Positions 1 through 7,643 of a DNA stretch of 57,422 nucleotides are shown one piece after another. Both the position numbers and the translations under genes were made by a program. The notes under the pieces were generated by a model, which was not told the origin of the DNA, searched no databases, and was given only the letters and a program-made list of their open reading frames with translations. This DNA comes from Pseudomonas sp. RIT623 (lineage in GTDB: Bacteria > Pseudomonadota > Gammaproteobacteria > Pseudomonadales > Pseudomonadaceae): the NCBI RefSeq assembly GCF_004519305.1, contig NZ_SOZA01000032.1, positions 1 to 57,422 on the forward strand, written 5' to 3'. Within the stretch, counting starts at the first letter, position 1. Every line of letters starts with the position of its first letter.

Positions 1-16
1 GAGGTCACGGCTGTTG

Positions 17-844
17 CTACTCCGCCGCTGGGCTGAAGACCCGCGGTGCGCTGTGTTTGGGCAGGTGGATGAGGTTGAGGTTGTGCTTGCGTGCCCATTG
101 CAGGGCAAGTCCCGTGGGGGCCGAGAGGCTGACCAGGGTCTGGATGCCAGCGCGCAGGACCTTCTGGATCAGTTCCAGGCTGCAGCGGCTGGTGACGATG
201 GCAAGGCCACCTTCGGTGTCGATGCGTTGGCGCAGCAGGGCGCCGATCAGCTTGTCCAGGGCGTTGTGCCGGCCGATATCCTCGCGACCCAGCAGCAGCT
301 GGCCGTCGCGGTCCATGAACAGCGCCGCGTGCACCGCGCCGCAATGTTGGCCGAGGGGCTGGAAGGCATCGATGCGCTGGCGCAGGTCGTTGAGCCAGTG
401 CGCTGGTGGCAGCGGCGCACCGGGCAGCACCTTGAGTTCGGGTAGCGCCTGCTCCAAGGCTTCGACACCGCACAAGCCGCAGCCGCTGGTGCCAGCCAGC
501 TGGCGGCGCTGGTCCTTGAGGTTCCAGAACGCGCGGCTGGAGATCTCCAGGTCGGCGTACAACGCCGAGCCGCTGCCGGAGAGCTTCACGTCGTAGATTT
601 CATCGGTGCTGGCGACGATGCCGCTGCCGACGCTGAAGCCCACGGCGAAGTCTTCCAGGTCGGTGGGGCTGACCAGCATCACCGCCTGGTTGAGGCCGTT
701 GTAGACGATGGCCAGGGCGACTTCCTCGGCCAACGGGGTGCTGTCGCGGCTTGCGTCGGACAGTTGCACGTAGTCGTAGGTGTTGCTGGCGGCGGGCAGG
801 GCGAGGGGCGTGGACGCCGCGCAGACCGGTGGCTTGCTGTTCAT
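17..844 (-). CDS. fdhD: FdhD, formate dehydrogenase sulfurtransferase/accessory protein
   Basis: FdhD carries sulfur from the IscS cysteine desulfurase to the molybdenum (bis-MGD) cofactor of formate dehydrogenases and is needed for their activity; it acts in the cytoplasm. The ATG at 844 gives 275 residues. An in-frame GTG at 877 would add 11 residues that do not look conserved, so ATG was chosen, though neither start has a strong ribosome site. The family Cys-x-x-Cys loop is present as CGLC at residues 122-125, and the C-terminal half carries GREDIGRHNALDKLIG, typical of FdhD. The formate dehydrogenase genes it would serve probably lie left of the window. The identification is firm; the start is less so. 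Confidence 0.93.
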   Translation of the reverse strand: MNSKPPVCAASTPLALPAASNTYDYVQLSDASRDSTPLAEEVALAIVYNGLNQAVMLVSPTDLEDFAVGFSVGSGIVASTDEIYDVKLSGSGSALYADLEISSRAFWNLKDQRRQLAGTSGCGLCGVEALEQALPELKVLPGAPLPPAHWLNDLRQRIDAFQPLGQHCGAVHAALFMDRDGQLLLGREDIGRHNALDKLIGALLRQRIDTEGGLAIVTSRCSLELIQKVLRAGIQTLVSLSAPTGLALQWARKHNLNLIHLPKHSAPRVFSPAAE

Positions 845-1018
845 CGGGGCGAATACCGGCTGGCAGTTTGACCCCACCAGCCTAGGCCTCTGGGCCGAGG
901 GCGTCTAATCGCTAGCATCTATTCCGTGATAGAGCGCGTCGATCAGTCGCAGGGCGGCGGGTTGGGCGATCCTGGCCTAGACTGCTGCTTCCATGGATTC
1001 ATCATCAAGGAGCGCCAC

Positions 1019-1459
1019 ATGAGCCTGTTCAGTTTCGTGAAGGAAGCCGGCGAGAAGTTGATCGACCTGCTGACGCCGGGCAACGCCAATGCCGAGGAGC
1101 AGTTGAAGAAGCATGTCCAGGACATCGGCCTGGGCAACCCGAATATCTCCGCCACTGTAGAGGGCGACAAGGTGATCCTCAAGGGCGAGGTGAGCAGCCA
1201 GGAAGAGAAGGAGAAAATCATCCTGGCCGCGGGCAACATCGCCGGCGTGGCCTCGGTGGACGACCAGATCACCGTGACTGGGCCGGTGGCTCAGGCGGCG
1301 CGGTTCGTCGAGGTTGAGAAGGGCGACACCCTCAGTGCCATCTCCAAGCGGGTGTATGGTGATGCGAACAAGTACCAGAAGATCTTCGAAGCGAACAAGC
1401 CGATGCTGAAGGACCCCAACAAGATCTATCCGGGGCAGGTGCTGCGTATTCCTGATTGA
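1019..1459 (+). CDS. kbp: BON-LysM protein, Kbp/YgaU-like
   Basis: This 146-residue protein has a BON domain (about residues 25-80) and a C-terminal LysM domain (about 97-146, with GDTLSAISKRVYGD and the closing PGQVLRIP). This is the architecture and size of E. coli Kbp/YgaU (149 residues), a cytoplasmic potassium-binding protein; no signal peptide is visible here either. The start at 1019 is preceded by AAGGAG at 1006-1011, which decides against the longer frame opening at 926. It stands alone and converges on yrfG across a REP hairpin. Potassium binding is inferred from the family, not shown by the sequence. Confidence 0.9.
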   Translation: MSLFSFVKEAGEKLIDLLTPGNANAEEQLKKHVQDIGLGNPNISATVEGDKVILKGEVSSQEEKEKIILAAGNIAGVASVDDQITVTGPVAQAARFVEVEKGDTLSAISKRVYGDANKYQKIFEANKPMLKDPNKIYPGQVLRIPD

Positions 1460-1464
1460 TCGCA

Positions 1465-1522
1465 TCGCGGGGCAAGCCCGCTCCCATGAGTGCTTCGTCG
1501 TGGGAGCGGGCCTGCCCCGCGA
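1465..1522. repeat. REP-type inverted repeat
   Basis: Two 22-base arms (1465-1486 and 1501-1522) are reverse complements with one mismatch and a 14-base loop. The arm core GCAAGCCCGCTCCCA is the Pseudomonas REP family type. It lies between two converging genes, where it could also stop transcription from both sides. Confidence 0.85.
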
Positions 1523-1528
1523 TAGGGC

Positions 1529-2191
1529 CTATAGCCCAGTCAACAAATCCCGATAATCCTCGACCGCCGCAAACTCCTGGGTATCCCGCGGTTTGCCCTG
1601 ACTATCCGGCTGACGCACCGCCAGCAAATGCCCGACGCCAAACTGCCGGGCACTGCGCAGGATCGCCAGGGTGTCGTCGATGAACAGGCTGCGCGCCGGG
1701 TCGAAGCCGATGTCCGCCTGCAATGCGTCCCAGAACTGCGGGCTCTCCTTCGGGTAGCCGTAGTCATGGGAGCTGATCAGCCGTTCGAAATACGGCGCCA
1801 GCTCGACCCGCTCCAGTTTCAGCGACAGCGAATCGCGGTGCGCATTGGTGATCATCACCACGCGCTTGCCTGCCTGACGAACGGCGGCCAGGAAAGTGTC
1901 GGCGTCGGGCTTGAGCGCGATCAACTCGGCGATCTCCTGTTTGAGCGCGCGAATCGGCAGGCGCAGCTCGCGGCTCCAGAAGTCCAGGCAGTACCAGTTG
2001 AGCGTGCCGGCGTGGCGCTCGAACAACGGTTGCAGCTCCATCTCGGCCATGGCCCGGCTCACGCCATGCAGCTCGGCATAGCGCTGGGGCAGGTGCTCCA
2101 GCCAGAAGCGGTTGTCGTAGTGCAGGTCGAGCAGGGTGCCGTCCATGTCCAGCAGGACGGTATCGATGGCGGACCAGGGAAGAACGGGCAT
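1529..2191 (-). CDS. yrfG: HAD-family nucleotidase, YrfG-like (GMP/IMP)
   Basis: A 220-residue haloacid-dehalogenase-type hydrolase. The nucleophile motif is DMDGT at residues 15-19, motif II is VMITNAH, the motif III lysine is in KESPQFW, and motif IV is FIDDT. Length and neighbours (nudE divergent) match E. coli YrfG, a 222-residue purine mononucleotidase that prefers GMP and IMP. The start at 2191 follows GAGAG about 8 bases upstream; the longer frame to 2359 runs into nudE and is unlikely. The start lies 64 bases from the divergent nudE start, so the two promoters share this short gap. Substrate is inferred from the family. Confidence 0.88.
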   Translation of the reverse strand: MPVLPWSAIDTVLLDMDGTLLDLHYDNRFWLEHLPQRYAELHGVSRAMAEMELQPLFERHAGTLNWYCLDFWSRELRLPIRALKQEIAELIALKPDADTFLAAVRQAGKRVVMITNAHRDSLSLKLERVELAPYFERLISSHDYGYPKESPQFWDALQADIGFDPARSLFIDDTLAILRSARQFGVGHLLAVRQPDSQGKPRDTQEFAAVEDYRDLLTGL

Positions 2192-2255
2192 GGGAAACTC
2201 TCGATCAGTCGGCAAGCCACGGTATAGTAACCCGTTCACGCCAAGGAGCCGCCCC

Positions 2256-2822
2256 ATGCGCCAGAAACCCACCGTCCTCAATCGCGAGATTGTCGCCAGC
2301 AGCCGCCTGTTCCGTGTCGAAGCCGTGCAGTTGCGCTTCGCCAACGGTGCCGAGCGCACTTACGAGCGCCTGGTCGGGCGTGGCAACGGCTATGGCGCGG
2401 TGATGATCGTGGCCATGCTCGACGCCGAGCATGCGGTACTGGTGGAGGAGTACTGCGGCGGCACCGACGAATACGAACTGTCCCTGCCCAAGGGCCTGAT
2501 CGAGCCGGGTGAAGACGTGCTGGCCGCCGCCGACCGCGAACTCAAGGAAGAGGCCGGGTTTGGCGCGCGCCAGCTGGAGCACCTGACCGAACTGTCGCTG
2601 TCGCCCGGCTACATGAGCCAGAAGATCCAGGTGGTGTTGGCCACCGACCTGTACGAAGAGCGCCTGGAGGGCGACGAGCCCGAGCCGATGCGGGTCGACA
2701 AGGTCAACCTGCGCGAACTGTCGGCCCTGGCCATGCACCCGCAGTTCACCGAGGGCCGGGCGCTGGCGGCGCTGTACCTGGCCCGTGACCTGCTGATCCA
2801 GCGTGGGGCGCTGAGCGTATGA
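2256..2822 (+). CDS. nudE: ADP compounds hydrolase NudE
   Basis: A Nudix hydrolase of 188 residues. NudE cleaves ADP-ribose, Ap3A and NADH to mononucleotides in the cytoplasm. The Nudix box runs from about residue 79 to 101, with GLIEPGED, RELKEEAGF and all consensus Glu positions in place. The start has AAGGAG at 2243-2248. Its TGA overlaps the ATG of cysQ (ATGA at 2819-2822), so the two are probably translationally coupled. The nudE-cysQ pair is common in gammaproteobacteria and joins two enzymes that clean up nucleotide by-products. Confidence 0.94.
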   Translation: MRQKPTVLNREIVASSRLFRVEAVQLRFANGAERTYERLVGRGNGYGAVMIVAMLDAEHAVLVEEYCGGTDEYELSLPKGLIEPGEDVLAAADRELKEEAGFGARQLEHLTELSLSPGYMSQKIQVVLATDLYEERLEGDEPEPMRVDKVNLRELSALAMHPQFTEGRALAALYLARDLLIQRGALSV

Positions 2823-3652
2823 GCGACCGGCAATTGATGCAGGGCGTGGTGCAACTTGCCTTGCGCGCGGGCGAGGCGATCCTGCCGTTCTGGCGCGCCG
2901 ACGTGGCGGTGAGCAACAAGGCCGACGACTCGCCGGTGACCGCTGCCGACCTGGCGGCGCACCGGGTGATTGCCGATGGACTGCTGGCGTTGGCGCCCGA
3001 GATCCCTGTGCTGTCCGAAGAAGACTGCGACATCCCGCTGGCGACCCGTGAAAGCTGGCAACGCTGGTGGTTGGTCGATCCGCTGGACGGTACCAAGGAG
3101 TTCATCGCCGGCAGCGAGGAATTCACCGTCAACATCGCGCTGATCGAGCGCGGCGAAGTGGTGTTTGGCGTGGTGGCCATGCCGACCAGTGGCCGCTGTT
3201 ACTACGGCGGTCGCGACCTGGGGGCTTGGCGTGGGGAGGGTAAAGGTGCCGCGCAGTCGATCCAGGTGCGCAACACGCCGCCAGCGCAGGGTCGCTTCAC
3301 CGTGGTCGCCAGCCGCCGGCATTCCAGCCCGCAGCAGGAAGCCTTGCTGGCGGGGCTGGGGACTGCGGTGGGCGAGCTGGAACTGGCCAATATCGGTAGT
3401 TCGCTGAAGTTCTGCCTGCTCGCCGAAGGTGCCGCCGATTGCTATCCGCGCCTGGCGCCGACTTCGCAATGGGATACCGCTGCCGCGCAAGGGGTGCTGG
3501 AAGGCGCTGGCGGCGAGGTGATCGGGCTGGATGGATCGCCGCTGCGCTATCCGCCGCGCGAATCGTTGCTCAATCCGTTTTTCCTGGCGTTGCCTGGGAG
3601 GGCCGAGTGGCGCCCCGCGTTAGTTCGTTTGGCTGCTCAGATCAATAGCTGA
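2819..3652 (+). CDS. cysQ: 3'(2'),5'-bisphosphate nucleotidase CysQ
   Basis: CysQ removes the 3' phosphate from PAP (3'-phosphoadenosine 5'-phosphate), a by-product of sulfate assimilation, giving AMP. It belongs to the inositol monophosphatase superfamily. The 277-residue protein has the metal-binding EED at about residues 66-68, DPLDGTKEF at about 87-95 and the second motif WDTAAAQGVLEGAGG at about 217. Length is slightly above the E. coli protein. It is coupled to nudE by a 4-base overlap and followed directly by a REP hairpin that may end the transcript. Confidence 0.94.
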   Translation: MSDRQLMQGVVQLALRAGEAILPFWRADVAVSNKADDSPVTAADLAAHRVIADGLLALAPEIPVLSEEDCDIPLATRESWQRWWLVDPLDGTKEFIAGSEEFTVNIALIERGEVVFGVVAMPTSGRCYYGGRDLGAWRGEGKGAAQSIQVRNTPPAQGRFTVVASRRHSSPQQEALLAGLGTAVGELELANIGSSLKFCLLAEGAADCYPRLAPTSQWDTAAAQGVLEGAGGEVIGLDGSPLRYPPRESLLNPFFLALPGRAEWRPALVRLAAQINS

Positions 3653-3675
3653 CATTGTCGGGGCCGCTTTGCGGC

Positions 3676-3734
3676 CCTTCGCCGGCAAGCCGGCTCCTAC
3701 AGGGGGAACGTAGGAGCCGGCTTGCCGGCGAAGG
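3676..3734. repeat. REP element, perfect 25-base inverted repeat
   Basis: Arms at 3676-3700 and 3710-3734 are exact reverse complements around a 9-base loop. The core GCAAGCCGGCTCCTAC is the typical Pseudomonas REP sequence. A small hairpin of the GGGCCGCTTTGCGGCCC type precedes it (about 3660-3676), as at the 34595 REP. It lies between converging cysQ and the thioesterase gene. Confidence 0.93.
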
Positions 3735-3747
3735 GGGCTGTGAGGTC

Positions 3748-4203
3748 TCAACGGTGCAACACGTACTGCCCGCTGAACCTCACCGCAGGCTCATCACTCC
3801 CTTCGTTGCACACCACCGTCTCCAGCGTCAGCCGCGCCCGCCCGCGACGCTGATACATCGCCAGGAACCGCGCCCAGGCCTTCTCGTCCGGCGCCGGGCA
3901 ACGCGCCACGGCAGCCCCGGTGACCGGCAGCGGATAACTGATCTGCCCCTCCTGGATGACGATATGCCCGTCACCGATGCCCAGTTCGCGCAAGCGCAGG
4001 TGTAGCCAGCCCCACCCCACCAGCACCGCGCCACAGTACAGGCTGCCGCCGAACATGGTGCTCTTGTGATTGACGTTGGGCGCCAGCGGCAGTTGCAGGC
4101 GCAGGCAGTGCTGGTGCCAGTCGAGCACCTGCATGCCTATCTCGCGGGTCAGTGGGATATCGCCGTGCAGCACGGTTTGCAGGTACTGGCTATCGCTACT
4201 CAT
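3748..4203 (-). CDS. hot-dog thioesterase, YiiD C-terminal type
   Basis: A 151-residue protein resembling the YiiD_C/TIGR02447 putative thioesterase family. It shows the NHKSTMFGGSLYCGA segment, corresponding to the hot-dog central helix and its preceding acidic/His region. Substrate is unknown; acyl-CoA or acyl-carrier thioesters are family guesses. Its ATG overlaps the TGA of the upstream dctD-like gene (ATGA, 4200-4203), so it is the third gene of a dctB-dctD-thioesterase operon. A thioesterase coupled to a sigma-54 two-component system is unusual and may be passive co-transcription. Confidence 0.8.
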   Translation of the reverse strand: MSSDSQYLQTVLHGDIPLTREIGMQVLDWHQHCLRLQLPLAPNVNHKSTMFGGSLYCGAVLVGWGWLHLRLRELGIGDGHIVIQEGQISYPLPVTGAAVARCPAPDEKAWARFLAMYQRRGRARLTLETVVCNEGSDEPAVRFSGQYVLHR

Positions 4204-5609
4204 TGACGGTTGTCCTCCTGGTCGTCGTGCCCGCCGCTTGCGCCTTCGAAGCTCAGGCCATGCTTGCGCAGCTTGTCGTGCAAGGTCTTGCGCGGGATGC
4301 CGAGGGCTTCGGCGAGGCTGCGCATGGAGTTGTGCGGCTGGTTCAGCTCGGCGGCGATCAGCGCGCGCTCGAACTGCTCGACCTGTTCGCTGAGGTTGCC
4401 GCCGGGCACGGGCAGTGCAGTGCCGGCGCTGGTGCTCGGCACCTGGCCGTCGAGGGCCAGCTCCAGCCCCAGGGCGAAGCGCTCGGCGGCGTTCTGCAGT
4501 TCGCGCACGTTGCCCGGCCAGTCATGGCGCAGCAGCAGGGCACGCTGCGCCGGTTGCAGGTTGTGGGGCGGCAGGCCGTGGCGTGTGCTGGCGGCGTCGG
4601 CGAAGTGCTGGAACAAGACCAGGATGTCGTCGCCGCGTTCGCGCAGTGCCGGGATGCGCAGTGGCGCGACGTTCAGGCGGTAGTACAGGTCGGCGCGGAA
4701 GCGCCCCTGGTCGGCGGCCTGGCGCAGGTCTTCCTTGGTCGCGGCGATGATGCGGATATCCAGTGGGATCAGCTGGTTGCCGCCGAGGCGCTCGACCACC
4801 CGCTCCTGCAGCAGGCGCAGCAGCTTGACCTGTACGTCGAGGCTCATGCTCTCGATCTCGTCGAGGAACAGCGTGCCGCCGTTGGCGAACTCGAACTTGC
4901 CGATGCGGCGCTTCTGCGCGCCAGTGAACGCCCCTGGCTCATGGCCGAACAGCTCGCTCTCGACCACCGACTCGGCCAGGGCGCCGGCGTTGATTGCCAC
5001 GAACGGGCCGTCGCGGCGGCTAGACAGGTCATGCAGCGCGCGGGCCACCACCTCCTTGCCGGCACCGGTCTCGCCGAGAATCAGCACATCGGCGCGGGTT
5101 GCGGCCAGGGCGCCGATCTGCTCGCGCAGGCGCTGCATGCCCGGCGACTGGCCGACCAGGCGCGTGGCCAGTTGCTGGCGGTCGCTCAGGGCCAGGCGCA
5201 GGCTGCGGTTGTCCAGCACCAGGCGGCGCAGGGCCAGGGCCCGGCGGACGCTGTCGAGCAGGGCGTCGCTGGCGAAGGGTTTCTCGAGAAAATCATAGGC
5301 CCCGGCGCGCATCGCCTGCACCGCCAGCGGCACATCGCCGTGGCCGGTGATCAGCAGCACCGGCAACTCGTTGTCGCGGGCATGCAGTTGCTCGAGCAGT
5401 TGCAGGCCATCGATACCGGGCATGCGGATATCGCTGACCACCACCCCCGGCCAGTCCTGCTCGATGCGCGCGGCCAGGCCCTGGGCTTCGGCCAGCGCCA
5501 CTACCTTGAGCCCGGCCAGGTCGAGGGTCTGGCTCAGCGCCTGGCGCAGGTGGGGGTCATCGTCGACCAGAATCACCTGGGCGCGGCTGTCGATCAGTGT
5601 CTCGGTCAT
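4200..5609 (-). CDS. dctD: DctD-type sigma-54-dependent response regulator
   Basis: A 469-residue NtrC-family activator in the usual order: receiver domain (phospho-acceptor D60 in SDIRMPG), sigma-54 AAA+ domain with Walker A GETGAGKE at about residue 177, the sigma-54 contact loop GAFTGA at about 226 and Walker B TLFLDEIE, then a Fis-type helix-turn-helix near 430-455 (SLAEALGIPRKTLHDKL). It should activate sigma-54 promoters when phosphorylated by the kinase encoded just upstream, to which it is coupled by an ATGA overlap (5606-5609). DctB/DctD pairs normally control C4-dicarboxylate uptake; no transporter is adjacent, so the target is unproven. A MifR-like alpha-ketoglutarate role is an alternative. 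Confidence 0.88.
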   Translation of the reverse strand: MTETLIDSRAQVILVDDDPHLRQALSQTLDLAGLKVVALAEAQGLAARIEQDWPGVVVSDIRMPGIDGLQLLEQLHARDNELPVLLITGHGDVPLAVQAMRAGAYDFLEKPFASDALLDSVRRALALRRLVLDNRSLRLALSDRQQLATRLVGQSPGMQRLREQIGALAATRADVLILGETGAGKEVVARALHDLSSRRDGPFVAINAGALAESVVESELFGHEPGAFTGAQKRRIGKFEFANGGTLFLDEIESMSLDVQVKLLRLLQERVVERLGGNQLIPLDIRIIAATKEDLRQAADQGRFRADLYYRLNVAPLRIPALRERGDDILVLFQHFADAASTRHGLPPHNLQPAQRALLLRHDWPGNVRELQNAAERFALGLELALDGQVPSTSAGTALPVPGGNLSEQVEQFERALIAAELNQPHNSMRSLAEALGIPRKTLHDKLRKHGLSFEGASGGHDDQEDNRQ

Positions 5610-7420
5610 GCCGAGGTGTCCTCCGAGGATTGCAGGTTGGCGCCGGGCTTGGCCACGCGCATGCGCAGGGTCAGCAGGGCGCCGCCTTCCGGGTGGTTGC
5701 CCAGCAGCAGTTCGCCGCCCAGTGCGTGCATCAGGCTTTCGCAGATGGCCAGCCCCAGCCCCAGGCCCTGGGTGCGGGTCTTGGTGGTGAAGAACGGCTC
5801 CTTGGCGTGCTCCAGGGCCTGGCGACTGAAGCCTGGGCCGTTGTCGCGAATGTACAGGTAGACGCAGTCATCCTGGCGTTCGGCACTCAGCCACAGCTTG
5901 CGCGGATTGGCTTTTTCGGTGAGGGCGTCGAGGGCATTGGCCAACAGGTTGCCAAGTACCTGGCGCAGCCGCGTTTCGCCGGCCTGCACCCACAACGTGG
6001 CCTCGGGCAGGTCGCGCACCAGCTCCACGGCCATGGCCCGGCGCCGTTTGGCCAGCAGTGCCAGGGCGTCGTCCAGCGCCGGTTGCAGGGCCACGCTTTC
6101 CGGGGCGTGCTGGTCGCGGCGGGCGAAGGCGCGCAGGTGGGTGATGATCGAGGCCATGCGCCCAGTCAGCTCGCCAATCAGCTTGAGGTTGCCGCGCACA
6201 TCGTCGGTGCGTTGGTGGTCGAGGAGAATCTCGGCGTTCTCGGCGTAGCTGCGGATCGCCGCCAGCGGCTGGTTGAGCTCGTGGCTGATGCTCGCCGACA
6301 TGGTGCCCAGCACCGACAGCTTGCCGGCCTGGACCAGTTCGTCCTGGGCGCGCACCAGCTCCTGCTGGGCATTCTCGCGCTCCAGCACGGCGCTCTTGAG
6401 CCGGGTGTTGAGGCCCTCCAGGTCGGCGGTGCGTTCGATCACGCGTTTTTCCAGCTCCTGGCGGGCGCGGGCTTCGAAGTCGATGCGGTCGATGTAGTGG
6501 CGTCGGCGCTGCATGACCAGGCCGGCCAGCAGCATGGTCACCAGCAATGCGCCGGCGCCGATGGCCATGACGGTCTGCACCGAGCGGTCCACCAGTTGGC
6601 GTGGGGCGAGGATGCTCACCTGCCAGCCGGTCTCCTGGATGTTGCGGGTCTGGATCAACCAGGCCTCAGGATTCAGGCTCAGCGGTTGCGGGGCCTGGGT
6701 CGGGTAGGGCTGGATGGCGATGATCGCCTGGCGTTCGGCATCGCTCAGCGCGCGGGTGGCGCGAAAGCGCCAGTCCGGTCGCGAAGTGAGCACCACCACG
6801 CCGTTCTGGTCGGTCAGCAGCAATTGCTCCGGGGTGCGGCCCCACAGGGTTTCGGTGTGATCGAGGTCGACCTTGACCACCAGCACGCCGATCACCCGCT
6901 CACGGTCGTGCACGGCGGCGGCGAAGAAGTAGCCGCGCTTGGCCGAGGTGGTGCCTTGGCCGAAGAAGCGCCCCAGGCGGCCGTCCATGGCTTCTATGAA
7001 GTACGGGCGGAACGAGAAGTTGCGGCCGACGAAGCTGTCCGGCTTGTCCCAGTTGGAGGCCGCCAGGGTGTTGCCGCTGACGTCCATCAGGTACATCACC
7101 TCGGCGCCGGTCTGGTGGGCGATGTCCTTGAGCAGGCGGTTGGCGTTGGTCACCGACTCCAGGCGCAACGGGTCGGCCAGCACGCCGCGCAGCGCCGGCA
7201 GGTCACCGAGGATCTGCGGCAGGGTCTCGTAGCGGTGCAGGGTGCCGAGCAGGTTGGCCACGTAGAGGTCGAGGGTCTGGCGGTTCTGCGAGGCCAGTTC
7301 GTCCTGGTAGTAACGCTCCGCCAGGTGGTGCAGCGGCCAAAGCAGCGGTGCCAGGCACAGCGCCAGCAAGGCCAGGCTGCGCCAGCGCGGGCGGCGTGGA
7401 GGCGTGGGTCTTGGAATCAT
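5606..7420 (-). CDS. dctB: DctB-type sensor histidine kinase
   Basis: A 604-residue membrane kinase. A transmembrane helix near residues 14-33 and another near 284-305 bracket a periplasmic PDC/Cache-like sensor. A coiled-coil follows, then HisKA with ASISHELNQPLAAIRSYAENA (phospho-His near residue 379) and the ATPase domain with N-box NLLANALDAL and G-boxes DNGPGF and GLGLGLA. This is the DctB architecture, sensing small carboxylates outside the inner membrane. It opens the three-gene operon. No clear ribosome site precedes the ATG; instead a perfect 11-base inverted repeat sits 8 bases upstream (7428-7453). Specificity (C4-dicarboxylate or alpha-ketoglutarate) cannot be read from sequence. 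Confidence 0.88.
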   Translation of the reverse strand: MIPRPTPPRRPRWRSLALLALCLAPLLWPLHHLAERYYQDELASQNRQTLDLYVANLLGTLHRYETLPQILGDLPALRGVLADPLRLESVTNANRLLKDIAHQTGAEVMYLMDVSGNTLAASNWDKPDSFVGRNFSFRPYFIEAMDGRLGRFFGQGTTSAKRGYFFAAAVHDRERVIGVLVVKVDLDHTETLWGRTPEQLLLTDQNGVVVLTSRPDWRFRATRALSDAERQAIIAIQPYPTQAPQPLSLNPEAWLIQTRNIQETGWQVSILAPRQLVDRSVQTVMAIGAGALLVTMLLAGLVMQRRRHYIDRIDFEARARQELEKRVIERTADLEGLNTRLKSAVLERENAQQELVRAQDELVQAGKLSVLGTMSASISHELNQPLAAIRSYAENAEILLDHQRTDDVRGNLKLIGELTGRMASIITHLRAFARRDQHAPESVALQPALDDALALLAKRRRAMAVELVRDLPEATLWVQAGETRLRQVLGNLLANALDALTEKANPRKLWLSAERQDDCVYLYIRDNGPGFSRQALEHAKEPFFTTKTRTQGLGLGLAICESLMHALGGELLLGNHPEGGALLTLRMRVAKPGANLQSSEDTSA

Positions 7421-7427
7421 CGCGGTT

Positions 7428-7453
7428 ATTGCGCCAGAAAAGTCTGGCGCAAT
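7428..7453 (-). promoter_or_regulatory. perfect inverted repeat in the dctB leader
   Basis: The arms ATTGCGCCAGA (7428-7438) and TCTGGCGCAAT (7443-7453) pair exactly around AAAG, ending 8 bases before the dctB ATG. In mRNA it would form a strong hairpin right at the start codon; in DNA it could be an operator. It is not followed by a T run in the leftward direction, so it is probably not a terminator. Confidence 0.5.
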
Positions 7454-7643
7454 TATGCGCTACTTCAGGCAGTCGATCAGCGCTTCGTGTTGCTGCCATG
7501 GGGCCTCGCGCCTGTCCATGGCGTGGACAGGGCAAGCCCAGGCGTTGGGCTGTGCAGCGAGGGTGACGCGCTGATTGTCCGCTGGCAGCTTGCCAAGCGG
7601 CCTGACTGATGGCGATATACAGGGAAAAAACGAGGCTTCCTGC

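Noticed and set aside
4152..7609. Long plus-strand open frames opposite the dctD and dctB genes
   Set aside because: Low-complexity Gln/Ala/Gly/Val-rich shadows of the real minus-strand genes.
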